Below are positions 38,898-47,748 of a stretch of 64,000 nucleotides of DNA, piece by piece; position 1 is the first letter of the stretch; each line of letters starts with the position of its first letter. The notes beneath the pieces were generated by a model. The model searched no databases. It was not told where the DNA came from and worked only from the letters and a program-made list of their open reading frames with translations. Position numbers and translations under genes: made by a program. This DNA is from Bacteroidetes bacterium UBA1935 (lineage in GTDB: Bacteria > Bacteroidota > Bacteroidia > Chitinophagales > Chitinophagaceae), in NCBI GenBank assembly GCA_002337045.1, contig DDFF01000006.1, forward strand, positions 124,001 through 188,000, written 5' to 3'.

Positions 38898-39767
38898 TTA
38901 TGCTGCTTCTGTTGTACCTGGCATATCTGGTTTCATATTCAGCTCCTGCATCAGTGTAGCCATCAATTGTTTCGGCGTTTCTTTCGATTGCTTCTTTTTA
39001 TTGATGTCTATTGCCTGTGCTACTTCGTCTTCAAAATATTTATAGATGCTCCACTTACCATCTGCATATTCAAGCGATGTCAGATTTTCAATCCAGTCGC
39101 CCGAATTCATGTATATCACCGCACCGTTTTCTGTAACTACCGTGCGGATTTCGGGCTGATGTATATGCCCGCAGATAACGTATTTGTATTTATTCTCCGC
39201 AGCTATTTCGCAAACAGTCGATTCAAACTTGTTGATGAATTTAACTGCACCTTTTACACCGTTCTTAATTTTTTTAGAGAGCGATACTTTGCCACTGCCA
39301 AGCTTTTCAGAAATGAAGTTTACAAATCGGTTGATGAGTATTAGTGTATCGTAACCAATTGCTCCCAGCTTCGCCAGCCATTTGCTATGCTGCATTACAA
39401 CGTCAAACACATCGCCGTGGAATATCCACACGTTGGAGCCATCTATCTTCAGCGAAAGTTTGTTGGTAATTTTGAGAGAACCCAGTTGAAAGTCTTTAAA
39501 CTTTCGCAGCATCTCATCATGATTGCCGGGGATATAATACACAGGTATGTCCTTTGCTATCAGGCCCACCAGGTGTTTCATCACCATCATATGTGTTGCG
39601 GGCCAGTAGCGTTTGCTAAACTGCCAGATATCTATGATATCTCCGTTCAGTACCACGGCTTTGGGTTTGATGCTTTTCAGATATTGCAGCAGCTCTTTTG
39701 CATGACATCCGTATGTACCAAGATGAATGTCTGAAAGCACTACAATATCAACTTCTCTTTTTGCCAT
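38898..39767 (-). CDS. LpxH-like UDP-2,3-diacylglucosamine pyrophosphatase family phosphoesterase
   Basis: Calcineurin-like metallophosphoesterase of 289 residues. All metal-binding blocks are present: SDIHLG (12-17), NGDIIDIW, PGNHDE, FHGDVFD and CGHIHQPE. The pattern with W-Q-F-S and H-x-x-K matches the LpxH/LpxH2 group acting on UDP-diacylglucosamine in lipid A synthesis. The C-terminal 35 residues are a charged extension (DINKKKQSKETPK) not needed for the fold. Coupled to a glycosyltransferase 3 bp downstream; a role in lipid A or another glycolipid is likely but the exact substrate is inferred. Confidence 0.85.
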   Translation of the reverse strand: MAKREVDIVVLSDIHLGTYGCHAKELLQYLKSIKPKAVVLNGDIIDIWQFSKRYWPATHMMVMKHLVGLIAKDIPVYYIPGNHDEMLRKFKDFQLGSLKITNKLSLKIDGSNVWIFHGDVFDVVMQHSKWLAKLGAIGYDTLILINRFVNFISEKLGSGKVSLSKKIKNGVKGAVKFINKFESTVCEIAAENKYKYVICGHIHQPEIRTVVTENGAVIYMNSGDWIENLTSLEYADGKWSIYKYFEDEVAQAIDINKKKQSKETPKQLMATLMQELNMKPDMPGTTEAA

Positions 39768-39876
39768 CTACATGCCCGCACAGGGCGTTTGGTTATGCAA
39801 AAAGACGAATTAAAGATTACCGCAATGTTACGCCGTAGTTATTTAGATATGAATATTGTTGCAATTGTGTTAATGC

Positions 39877-41301
39877 TTATTGCAGCACCGCTTCTATCTC
39901 TTTTATCAGTTGTTCTGTTTCGCTGGGGCGTGGTGTGTTTTCAGATGCAAACTTACCGTTCCTGTCTATCAGGAAATAAGACGGCACACTATTAACACCA
40001 TACAATTGCGCAACACGATTTTTCCATCCACCGGGTTCGCATGTATGTATACCTGTGATGTTATTTTTCTCAATAGCTTTTTTCCATGCATTCATGTCTT
40101 CGTCTATAGACACATTCAGGAATACTACGTCTTTATCTTTGAAGTGCTCTTTTACTTTTTTAGTAGCAGGCAGCTCGCGCATACATGGTCCGCACCAGCT
40201 TGCCCAGAAGTCTATATACACTACTTTGCCCTTTAGGTCCGACAGTTTCATTTGCTGTCCTTCCATTGTTGTAAAGTCAAATTCTATTGCAGGTGCACCT
40301 TTTGCTTTCTTCCTTTTTATTGCCACAGCATTAGACAATATGTTGTCGTAGCTTGAGTTTTTATACATTGCCAGAAAAGCTGCATATCTTTTTTCTACAT
40401 CTGCAATTGCGTTGTTTCTTATATTGTCATATACGTTTTTTGCGTAGTAGTATTCTTTTGTTTTAGGCGGCATATTTGTCTTTACTTCTTTATCTACATA
40501 TGCCTCTCTCAATTCATTTTTTTTCTCTTGCTGTGTTGTGGTATCATCATCAGTCATCGCACTGTACTTGTTTGTATACAGTTCTGCTACATAACTCACG
40601 TATCCCGGTATGCTGATATAGTTGTCGTTGAATGCAACAGGCACTTTATCCAAGATAGCGTAGTCCTTTTTTCTCATTACAACACTTGATGTGCGTTCCT
40701 TCATCATCTTGTGCATAAAAGTGTAACGAATCATTTCATCATACACACTGTATTGATACCACGCCTTCCAGTATTGTACAAAAGACTCAGGCACTCCTTT
40801 TTTATTCGCTTCCAGAAAGTCCAGTTCTTTTTTCATTTCAGCATTTGCTGCACTAATAAATTCTTCCTGCTCTTTTGTATAGTGTTGCTGCATACGCGAG
40901 CCGAACATCATCATCATGCTATATTCCATCACATGCTTTGCCATCAGATTGCCAACGGCTGCACCTTTGCCTGTATACTTCAGTGTACTGTCAAAGTTTT
41001 TACCATTAACAGTCAGTTTCAAATCATCTCCAGATTGTATAAATGTTTCCGTTGCCTGATCCCCGTTTTGTATTTGTATTTGCAAATACTGTTCTGTTAC
41101 AGGAACGGTTATAGAAAAGCTACCATCTTCGGAGACTTTTGCAGTGAGAGTTTTCTGTGTATAGTTTAGCAGATTTGCATAATAAGAAACCTGCACTTCA
41201 TCGGCCAGTTGGTTCGTTATCTTTCCCGATATTTTTGCATCTCCGGCAAAAACAGTATTGATAGAAAATACGCAAATGGCGATTATAGCTAACAGTCGCA
41301 T
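39877..41301 (-). CDS. TlpA-family thioredoxin-like periplasmic protein
   Basis: 474 residues. Signal peptide MRLLAIIAICVFSINTVFAG, an N-terminal beta-rich region (about 20-110; KISGKITNQLADEVQVSYY) of the type often called DUF4369, a helical middle, and a C-terminal TlpA/ResA thioredoxin domain (about 340-474) with DLKGKVVYIDFWASWCGPCMREL; the CGPC redox pair is intact, and YGVNSVPSYFLIDRNG holds the cis-Pro. Exported thiol:disulfide reductase, very common in Bacteroidetes with many paralogues; the client protein is unknown. Stands 109 bp from the LpxH-like gene. Confidence 0.9.
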   Translation of the reverse strand: MRLLAIIAICVFSINTVFAGDAKISGKITNQLADEVQVSYYANLLNYTQKTLTAKVSEDGSFSITVPVTEQYLQIQIQNGDQATETFIQSGDDLKLTVNGKNFDSTLKYTGKGAAVGNLMAKHVMEYSMMMMFGSRMQQHYTKEQEEFISAANAEMKKELDFLEANKKGVPESFVQYWKAWYQYSVYDEMIRYTFMHKMMKERTSSVVMRKKDYAILDKVPVAFNDNYISIPGYVSYVAELYTNKYSAMTDDDTTTQQEKKNELREAYVDKEVKTNMPPKTKEYYYAKNVYDNIRNNAIADVEKRYAAFLAMYKNSSYDNILSNAVAIKRKKAKGAPAIEFDFTTMEGQQMKLSDLKGKVVYIDFWASWCGPCMRELPATKKVKEHFKDKDVVFLNVSIDEDMNAWKKAIEKNNITGIHTCEPGGWKNRVAQLYGVNSVPSYFLIDRNGKFASENTPRPSETEQLIKEIEAVLQ

Positions 41302-41339
41302 AGCAAAATGATTTATGAGTGTATGTGTAAATTAAAAAA

Positions 41340-41360
41340 GTGGCGGGTATAAACCGCCAC
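41340..41360 (-). terminator. Terminator of metH1
   Basis: Minus strand GTGGCGG-7 nt-CCGCCAC followed by TTTTTTAATTT, 26 bp after the metH1 stop. Confidence 0.85.
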
Positions 41361-41386
41361 TTCTCATTATTAATTTTCGTTAAATA

Positions 41387-42403
41387 TTATGCTGTTACTA
41401 ATTCAGGCAATTGTCTTGGGCTGAAATGCTTCATAGCATCTGCAATAGCTTTGATGTGTGCCGGTGTTGTACCACAGCATCCGCCAACCAGATTCACCCA
41501 ACCATTTGATGCAAATTCTGAAACAATAGATGCCGTGATAGCGGGAGACTCATCATACTCTCCCATTGCATTCGGCAGGCCCGCATTCGGATAGCAGCTT
41601 ACATGGCAAGATGCTATTTGCGAAAGCTCCTCTACATACGGGCGCATCTGCGCTGCACCAAGCGCGCAGTTCAAACCGATGCTCAACGGATTGGCATGCG
41701 ATACAGAAATATAGAATGCCTCCAGTGTTTGTCCACTAAGTGTACGGCCCGAAGCATCTGTAATAGTTCCTGATATCATTACCGGTAGGCGATCGTTGGT
41801 ATCGCGGAAATATTTTTCTGCTGCATAGATAGCAGCTTTTGCATTCAGTGTATCGAAGATGGTTTCTATCAGTAGTATATCTGCACCGCCATCAACCATA
41901 CCTTTTATGTGTTCGTAGTACGCATCCGCAACTTCATCGAAAGTAACCGCACGATAACCCGGGTCATTTACATCGGGAGATAGCGACAATGTTTTGTTCA
42001 TAGGTCCTACTGCACCTGCCACAAACTTTTCTGCACCGGGGTTATCTTTTTTATATTCCTCTACCGCTTGTTTTGCCACACGTGCAGCTTCAAAACTAAT
42101 CTCGTATGCATATTCCTGCATATCGTAATCTGCCAATGCAACTGCCTGCGCACTGAAGGTATTGGTTTCAATAATGTCTGCACCAGCATCCAGATATTGC
42201 CTGTGAATATCTTTGATGATATGAGGTTGTGTTATAACGAGCATATCGTTATTGCCCTTTACATCTTTGTGCCAGTTTTTAAAACGTTCGCCACGATAAT
42301 CTTCTTCCTGCAATTTGTAGGTCTGTATCATACTACCCATTGCACCGTCAATTATCATTATTCTCTCCGAAAGTATCTTACGCAGCTTTTGCTCTGTAGT
42401 CAT
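41387..42403 (-). CDS. metH1: Homocysteine S-methyltransferase domain of split methionine synthase
   Basis: 338 residues from ATG 42403; the frame opens six codons earlier with TTG only. This is only the homocysteine-binding domain of cobalamin-dependent methionine synthase (whole MetH about 1200 residues). Zinc ligands are present as Cys in [10 protein letters not shown] and the Cys pair in [21 protein letters not shown] and IETNTFSAQ are typical MetH. A good terminator ends it, so the folate, B12 and reactivation domains must be encoded elsewhere. Split MetH is known in Bacteroidetes, where the second part is often adjacent; here it is not. A -7 box (42416-42409) lies 5 nt before the ATG. 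Confidence 0.92.
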   Translation of the reverse strand: MTTEQKLRKILSERIMIIDGAMGSMIQTYKLQEEDYRGERFKNWHKDVKGNNDMLVITQPHIIKDIHRQYLDAGADIIETNTFSAQAVALADYDMQEYAYEISFEAARVAKQAVEEYKKDNPGAEKFVAGAVGPMNKTLSLSPDVNDPGYRAVTFDEVADAYYEHIKGMVDGGADILLIETIFDTLNAKAAIYAAEKYFRDTNDRLPVMISGTITDASGRTLSGQTLEAFYISVSHANPLSIGLNCALGAAQMRPYVEELSQIASCHVSCYPNAGLPNAMGEYDESPAITASIVSEFASNGWVNLVGGCCGTTPAHIKAIADAMKHFSPRQLPELVTA

Positions 42404-42460
42404 AAATTCAAAATTAGGCAATCCCTATATCAATTCCATATAGATACATATGATGCCAAT

Positions 42461-42485
42461 AAAAACGCCCGCTATTTGCGGGCGT
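42461..42485 (-). terminator. Terminator of typA
   Basis: Minus strand ACGCCCGC-5 nt-GCGGGCGT followed by TTTT, 13 bp after the typA stop. Confidence 0.88.
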
Positions 42486-42497
42486 TCTCTATAATTA

Positions 42498-44306
42498 CTA
42501 AGCTTCTGCTTTCAGCATTTTCTGGAAACGAGCGCGGTCGTTTTCGTCCAGCATTATTTTACGAAGACGAATGCTTTGAGGCGTTATCTCGATACATTCA
42601 TCCTGTTGAATGTACTCCATACATTCTTCAAGACTCATCTGTATTTTCGGAGCAATGCGGTTGGCATCATCTGTACCACTTGCACGCATGTTCGTCAGTT
42701 TCTTAGGTTCTGTTGCGTTTACAATCAGATCTCCCGGTTTGATGTGCTCACCGATGATTTGACCAGAGTAAACTTCTTCCCCTGCATCGATAAAGAATGA
42801 ACCCCTGTCCTGCAATTTATCCATAGAATAACCTGTAGTAGTAGCAGTATTCTTAGACAACAGTACACCATTGCTGCGACCAGGTATTGGTCCTTTCCAT
42901 GGTTTGTATTCGCTGAAGCGGTGCGCCATTACAGCCTCACCTGCAGTTGCAGTCAGCATGTTAGAACGCAGACCGATCAAACCACGAGATGGGATATCGA
43001 ACTCAAGGTGTTGCATTTCACCCTTGCTTTCCATAATCAGCATTTCGCCTTTACGTTGTGTAACAAGGTCTATCACTTTACCACTGAACTCGCCCGGCAC
43101 GTCTACTACCAATGTTTCATATGGTTCGCATTTCTTACCGTCGATTTCTTTTGTAATAACCTGTGGCTGACCAACTGTCAACTCAAAACCTTCGCGACGC
43201 ATTGTTTCTATCAATACAGACAAGTGAAGGATACCACGGCCATAAACCAAGAATTTATCCGCATCGTCTGTATCCTGTACGCGCAGTGCCAGGTTTTTCT
43301 CCAGTTCTTTATAAAGGCGATCGCGAATGTTACGGCTGGTTACGAATTTACCTTCGCGGCCGAAGAATGGCGAGTTGTTGATGCTGAACTGCATGTTCAT
43401 TGTCGGCTCATCTATAGGAATAACCGGCAATGCTTCAGGATTTTCAAAATCTGCAACTGTTTCACCAATCTGGAAACCTTCAATACCTACGATAGCACAA
43501 ATGTCGCCTGCAGATACTTCAGTTACCCTTTTCTTACCCATACCTTCAAACGTGTACAATTCTTTGATGCGGCCTTTTGTAAAACTGCCATCTAGCTTAC
43601 ACAATTGAATTGGTTGGTTTTCTTTTAGTACACCACGTGTTACTTTACCGATAGCAATACGACCCAAGAACGAAGAATAGTCCAGAGAAGTGATTTGCAT
43701 CTGTACTGTACCTTCAGATACTTTAGGTTCAGGTACTTTTTCAAGTATGGTATCCAACAACGGAGTGATATCTTCAGTTGGTGTCAATGAAGTATTGAAC
43801 CAACCTTGTTTTGAAGAACCGTATATAGTTGTAAAGTTCAGCTGATCTTCTGTAGCATCCAATTGGAAGAACAGTTCGAATACTGCGTCATGCACTTCAT
43901 CAGGACGGCAGTTTGGTTTATCAACTTTGTTGATAACAACGATAGGACGCAGATTCAGTTGTAATGCTTTTTGCAATACGAAACGCGTTTGAGGCATCGG
44001 GCCTTCAAAAGCATCTACCAACAGCAATACCCCGTCAGCCATTTTCAATACACGTTCTACCTCACCACCAAAGTCACTGTGACCTGGCGTGTCGATAACG
44101 TTTATCTTAACGTCTTTATAGTTTACAGAAATGTTTTTACTCAGGATGGTGATACCACGTTCACGCTCAAGGTCGTTACTGTCCATTATCAATTCACCTG
44201 TTTCCTGATTGTCACGGAACACCTTTGTTGCGTGGATGATTTTGTCGACCAACGTAGTTTTACCGTGGTCAACGTGTGCGATGATCGCTATGTTACGAAT
44301 ATTCAT
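42498..44306 (-). CDS. typA: Ribosome-associated translational GTPase TypA/BipA
   Basis: 602 residues from ATG 44306 (upstream codons in frame begin only with TTG). EF-G-like GTPase that assists ribosome assembly and stress growth. G1 AHVDHGKTTL, G3 DTPGHSDFGGEVER and G4 NKVDKPN are intact; then beta-barrel domain II, two alpha-beta domains and the BipA-specific C-terminal domain (QRKGEMLIMESKGEMQHLEFDIPSRGLIG region, about 420-450). Monocistronic: a TACCTTTG promoter box upstream and terminator downstream. Its 5' leader contains a CCCTTCC/GGAAGGG hairpin (44332-44359). Confidence 0.96.
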   Translation of the reverse strand: MNIRNIAIIAHVDHGKTTLVDKIIHATKVFRDNQETGELIMDSNDLERERGITILSKNISVNYKDVKINVIDTPGHSDFGGEVERVLKMADGVLLLVDAFEGPMPQTRFVLQKALQLNLRPIVVINKVDKPNCRPDEVHDAVFELFFQLDATEDQLNFTTIYGSSKQGWFNTSLTPTEDITPLLDTILEKVPEPKVSEGTVQMQITSLDYSSFLGRIAIGKVTRGVLKENQPIQLCKLDGSFTKGRIKELYTFEGMGKKRVTEVSAGDICAIVGIEGFQIGETVADFENPEALPVIPIDEPTMNMQFSINNSPFFGREGKFVTSRNIRDRLYKELEKNLALRVQDTDDADKFLVYGRGILHLSVLIETMRREGFELTVGQPQVITKEIDGKKCEPYETLVVDVPGEFSGKVIDLVTQRKGEMLIMESKGEMQHLEFDIPSRGLIGLRSNMLTATAGEAVMAHRFSEYKPWKGPIPGRSNGVLLSKNTATTTGYSMDKLQDRGSFFIDAGEEVYSGQIIGEHIKPGDLIVNATEPKKLTNMRASGTDDANRIAPKIQMSLEECMEYIQQDECIEITPQSIRLRKIMLDENDRARFQKMLKAEA

Positions 44307-44374
44307 AATCTGTGCCTCTTTTAACAAACAACCCTTCCATATTGTGAAATAAGGAAGGGCCTCATTTTGCCGCG

Positions 44375-44382
44375 CAAAGGTA
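44375..44382 (-). promoter_or_regulatory. -7 promoter element of typA
   Basis: Minus strand TACCTTTG (44382-44375) fits TAnnTTTG. Predicted start about 44369, leader about 62 nt with the hairpin CCCTTCC...GGAAGGG. The -33 element is not clear. Confidence 0.55.
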
Positions 44383-44445
44383 AGGAAAATATATCTTATA
44401 TTAACGTCATTAATAAGTTAATTCTATAGTTATTAATATCATAAT

Positions 44446-44850
44446 ATGAAATATACTATTTTCTTTCTCTTCTGGCTATTCTTTACAGATACAGTTAATG
44501 CTCAAAACAAGAAGGAACAAACCTTCAATTCGGGAGAATATACCATGAAGCAATACTATTTTGTAATGCTTACCAAAGGAGAACGCAGAAATGAGATTGC
44601 CGACACAGCAATCATAAATAAGCTACAAGCAGGGCATATTGCCAATATAAGTAAACTGGCAAAAGATGGTAAAATATTGGTTGCAGGTCCATTTGGTGAT
44701 GATGGAAACTGGCGCGGTGTTTTCATTTTTGATTGTGAAACAAAAGAAGAAGTGGAACAGCTACTAAATACAGACCCGGCAATAGCTGCAGGCAGATTGG
44801 CTTATGAAATACATCCCTGGTGGACAGCCAAGAATGCAGTGTTCAAATAA
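44446..44850 (+). CDS. YCII-related domain protein with signal peptide
   Basis: 134 residues. A signal peptide (MKYTIFFLFWLFFTDTVNAQ) precedes one YCII/ferredoxin-like alpha-beta domain (about 35-130): KQYYFVMLTKGERR, HIANISKLAKDGKILVAGPFGDDGNWRGVFIFD and EVEQLLNTDPAIAAGRLAYEIHPWW. The GPF and D-P-A motifs are conserved in the family. Most YCII proteins are cytoplasmic; export is unusual but occurs in Bacteroidetes. Function unknown. Converges with apaG with a 1-bp gap. Confidence 0.82.
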   Translation: MKYTIFFLFWLFFTDTVNAQNKKEQTFNSGEYTMKQYYFVMLTKGERRNEIADTAIINKLQAGHIANISKLAKDGKILVAGPFGDDGNWRGVFIFDCETKEEVEQLLNTDPAIAAGRLAYEIHPWWTAKNAVFK

Positions 44851-44851
44851 A

Positions 44852-45247
44852 TTAATTCATCTTGAAAGGAGCCACTAACTGAAACTCCGGTATGTTTACC
44901 GTGAAACCTTTTTTATCGTAAAGGCTTACCATACTGTAAGTACCATACATCTTACCGATTTCGCTGCGCAGGTTGGCAGCAGATACATATTGATAAGAAT
45001 CTCCCGGCTCTATAATAGGTTGTTCTCCTACAACACCTTCGCCTTCTACTTCACGGTTGCTACCATTACTGTCTACAATATACCAATGTCTGGAGAGCAA
45101 CTGCACGGGTACAGCGCTGAGGTTTTCTATGGTAATGCGATATGCAAACAAGTATTCACCGTTCAGCGGATTGGACTGAGCAGACTGGTAAAATGTTTCT
45201 ACAGAAACACTTACTCCGTTTGTTACTTGTTGAACCATATTGGGCAT
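44852..45247 (-). CDS. apaG: ApaG protein
   Basis: 131-residue single-domain protein with fibronectin-type beta fold. The conserved NPLNGEYLFAYRITIENLS, VQLLSRHWYIVDSNG, VVGEQPIIEPGDSYQYVS and GTYSMVSLYDKKGFTVNIPEFQL blocks are all present. ApaG is linked to cobalt/magnesium resistance in proteobacteria and binds phosphorylated ligands; its role in Bacteroidetes is not defined. Two Met codons (residues 1 and 4) could start; the first is used. A TACTTTTA box, one base off the -7 consensus, lies about 12 nt upstream. Confidence 0.93.
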   Translation of the reverse strand: MPNMVQQVTNGVSVSVETFYQSAQSNPLNGEYLFAYRITIENLSAVPVQLLSRHWYIVDSNGSNREVEGEGVVGEQPIIEPGDSYQYVSAANLRSEIGKMYGTYSMVSLYDKKGFTVNIPEFQLVAPFKMN

Positions 45248-45352
45248 CTATGTAAAAGTATGGAATAATATATAGATATGGTTTATTGTTTCGTTATAGA
45301 ACTGTTAGGATTATCTATGTATGAAAAGAAGATATTATATTAATATATTTTA

Positions 45353-45805
45353 TTATTTCTTAGCAAGATCGGTTATCACATCATTTATCAATCCACCTTC
45401 ATATCCTTTTTGTAACAGATAGCGATATGTTTTGTTCTTTCGGATAGGTACAAGTTTTTCGCTCTTCAGCTCTGTCCATTTCTTAGTTGCCAGCTTCTGC
45501 AAGGTTTCATAGTATTCATCCGGATCAATCTCTGTCATTGCTTTCTTTATGCAATAGTCAGACACTTTATGAATTTTTAAATATTGTGTAATCTTAACTC
45601 TTCCCCATTGCTTCAACCTAAAACGTCCCCGGGCTATGGAACGGGCATATTGTTCTTCGTTCAATAGCCCCTTCTCTATCAGTTCTGCAATCAACTCTTC
45701 TACCTCAGGTGTTTTACAACCTATCTCGTATAGTTTGTTGCGGGTTTCCTGATGGCTACGCAGCTGGTAGTTACAGAAACGGTATATGGATTCTCTAGCA
45801 GACAT
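45353..45805 (-). CDS. recX: Regulatory protein RecX
   Basis: 150 residues from ATG 45805 (upstream in-frame start is GTG only). Three-helix RecX repeats: the middle unit LIEKGLLNEEQYARSIARGRFRLKQWGRVKI with the conserved LN-D/E-x-x-Y-A and G-x-x-R/K-I motifs is clear; the flanking repeats are weaker, as usual. RecX binds and inhibits RecA filaments. It is not next to recA here but follows mnmG's neighbourhood, with a short gap of 60 bp containing the mnmG terminator. Confidence 0.88.
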   Translation of the reverse strand: MSARESIYRFCNYQLRSHQETRNKLYEIGCKTPEVEELIAELIEKGLLNEEQYARSIARGRFRLKQWGRVKITQYLKIHKVSDYCIKKAMTEIDPDEYYETLQKLATKKWTELKSEKLVPIRKNKTYRYLLQKGYEGGLINDVITDLAKK

Positions 45806-45828
45806 AATTAATAACACCCTAAAAGTAA

Positions 45829-45859
45829 GAAGTCAAAACCAATATTCGGTTTTGACTTC
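45829..45859 (-). terminator. Terminator of mnmG
   Basis: Stem GAAGTCAAAACC / GGTTTTGACTTC (12 bp, 7-nt loop), followed on the minus strand by TTACTTTT. It starts 7 bp after the mnmG stop. Confidence 0.75.
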
Positions 45860-45865
45860 CTGTAA

Positions 45866-47734
45866 TTAACGCCCCATGTATACCATTAGTATCTGAACAT
45901 CGCTTGGGTTAACGCCGCTTATCCTGCTGGCCTGCCCAAGTGTTTGTGGTTTTATCTTCTTCAGTTTCTGCCGTGCCTCTGTTGATAGTGCAGACAGCTT
46001 ATCATAATTAAATGTATCAGGTATTACAAGATCCTCCAATGTCGCCATCTTCTTCACCAATTCTTTTTCTTTCTCTATATACACATCGTACTTGATTTGT
46101 ATCTCGGCTTGTTCCAAAGCCAGTACATCATCTTCGTTCAAAGCCTCTTTCAAACCCGGCAATGCTGCCTGCATATCTTTCAGATTAATGCCAGGGCGCA
46201 GCAATATTTTTAATGCGCGGCTACGTTCATTCAGTGTAGCATTATCTATAGATTCCAGATAAGGATTAGCATCAGAAGGTTCTACTGGATATTCAGCCAG
46301 TACAGTTTTAATACGATCTACCTTTTCTTTCTTCGCATTCATCAATGCCAATCTCTCATCCGTTGCCAACCCGATATTATGCCCAAGTTCGGTAAGGCGT
46401 AGGTCTGCATTATCTTGTCTGAGCAATGTGCGGAATTCTGCCCTGCTGGTAAACATACGATAAGGTTCGTCTGTACCTTTATTTATTAGGTCATCTATCA
46501 GCACACCTATATAGGCATCACTACGCTGCAATACAACAGGTTCCAGTTCTTTTACTTTCCTGTGTGCATTGATACCTGCCATCAAACCCTGACACGCCGC
46601 TTCTTCATATCCTGTAGTACCGTTTATCTGTCCGGCAAAGAAAAGATTATTGATGAGCTTGGTTTCCAGTGTAAATTTTAGCTGTGTAGGCGGGAAATAG
46701 TCATACTCTATGGCATATCCCGGACGGAAGAACTTACAATTCTCAAATCCAGGTACCATTTGCAGGGCTTTATACTGTACATCTTCCGGTAAAGAAGTAC
46801 TGAAACCATTCACGTATATCTCTACAGTATTCCAACCTTCGGGTTCTACAAACAATTGATGGCGTTCCCTTTCAGCAAAGCGTGTTACTTTATCTTCGAT
46901 ACTCGGGCAATAACGAGGACCTGTTCCCTGAATTCTACCCTGGAACATCGGAGATTTCTCGAAACCTGTCTTCAGTATATCGTGAACTTCAGGGCTTGTA
47001 TAGGTAACCCAGCATCCTCTTTGTTGCTCGGGCTTAATTCTTTCTATTGGCATGTAAGAGAAGCCCACTATTTCTTCGTCCCCATCCTGTATTTCCATCT
47101 TGCTATAGTCCAGACTACGCCCATCTATGCGTGGCGGAGTGCCTGTTTTAAGCCTATCACTCTCAAAACCATACGAAACAAGCTGTTCTGTTATGCCTGT
47201 AGCACCTTTTTCGCCCATTCTACCCCCTCCAAACTGCTTTTCGCCTATATGGATAACTCCATTCAGGAAGGTGCCATTTGTCAAGACAACTGCCTTAGAC
47301 CTGATTTCAATTCCCATTCCTGTAACAACTCCACACACTGTTCCACGTGAAACAATTAGCTCCTTCACCATATCCTGCCAGAAATCTACGTTTGGAGTAG
47401 CTTCTAATATATCCCTCCAGGTTTGTGCAAACAACATACGATCATTCTGCGTACGCGGGCTCCACATACCGGGGCCTTTAGACTTGTTCAGCATACGGAA
47501 CTGAATCATGCTCTTGTCGCTCACAATACCACTATACCCACCCAAAGCATCAATTTCTCGAACAATCTGTCCCTTTGCAATACCACCCATGGCAGGATTA
47601 CAGCTCATCTGTGCTATAGTCTGCATGTTCATGGTTATCAAAAGGACCTTAGAACCCATATTAGCAGCAGCAGCAGCGGCCTCACAGCCGGCATGTCCTG
47701 CTCCAACTACTATTACATCATACTCCTTAAACAT
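45866..47734 (-). CDS. mnmG: tRNA uridine-5-carboxymethylaminomethyl modification enzyme MnmG (GidA)
   Basis: 622 residues from ATG 47734. FAD-dependent partner of MnmE in making cmnm5U/nm5U at the wobble base of tRNAs. N-terminal dinucleotide motif VVGAGHAGCEAA, CNPAMGGIAKGQIVREIDALGG, then GGGRMGEKGATGITEQL and the LKTGTPPRIDGRS stretch, with the helical C-terminal MnmE/tRNA-binding part. Upstream Met is TTG only. A parS-like site is embedded in codons for IVSRGTV (47339-47354). In many bacteria gidA lies beside the replication origin, consistent with the origin features found 4 kb away. A TACCTTTG box is 6 nt before the ATG. Confidence 0.96.
   Translation of the reverse strand: MFKEYDVIVVGAGHAGCEAAAAAANMGSKVLLITMNMQTIAQMSCNPAMGGIAKGQIVREIDALGGYSGIVSDKSMIQFRMLNKSKGPGMWSPRTQNDRMLFAQTWRDILEATPNVDFWQDMVKELIVSRGTVCGVVTGMGIEIRSKAVVLTNGTFLNGVIHIGEKQFGGGRMGEKGATGITEQLVSYGFESDRLKTGTPPRIDGRSLDYSKMEIQDGDEEIVGFSYMPIERIKPEQQRGCWVTYTSPEVHDILKTGFEKSPMFQGRIQGTGPRYCPSIEDKVTRFAERERHQLFVEPEGWNTVEIYVNGFSTSLPEDVQYKALQMVPGFENCKFFRPGYAIEYDYFPPTQLKFTLETKLINNLFFAGQINGTTGYEEAACQGLMAGINAHRKVKELEPVVLQRSDAYIGVLIDDLINKGTDEPYRMFTSRAEFRTLLRQDNADLRLTELGHNIGLATDERLALMNAKKEKVDRIKTVLAEYPVEPSDANPYLESIDNATLNERSRALKILLRPGINLKDMQAALPGLKEALNEDDVLALEQAEIQIKYDVYIEKEKELVKKMATLEDLVIPDTFNYDKLSALSTEARQKLKKIKPQTLGQASRISGVNPSDVQILMVYMGR
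47339..47354. promoter_or_regulatory. parS centromere-like site in mnmG
   Basis: TGTTCCACGTGAAACA matches the widely conserved ParB-binding consensus TGTTNCACGTGAAACA at every defined position. It lies wholly inside mnmG, as parS sites often lie inside genes. A related palindrome is 1.2 kb to the right. Confidence 0.85.
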
Positions 47735-47740
47735 AGGCAG

Positions 47741-47748
47741 CAAAGGTA
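47741..47748 (-). promoter_or_regulatory. -7 promoter element of mnmG
   Basis: Minus strand TACCTTTG (47748-47741) fits TAnnTTTG. It is separated by only 6 nt from the ATG at 47734, implying a transcript starting at or very near the start codon. Confidence 0.5.

Noticed and set aside
39789..39995. 68-codon plus-strand frame before the TlpA-like gene
   Set aside because: Mostly overlaps the 3' end of the TlpA gene on the other strand and has no family resemblance.
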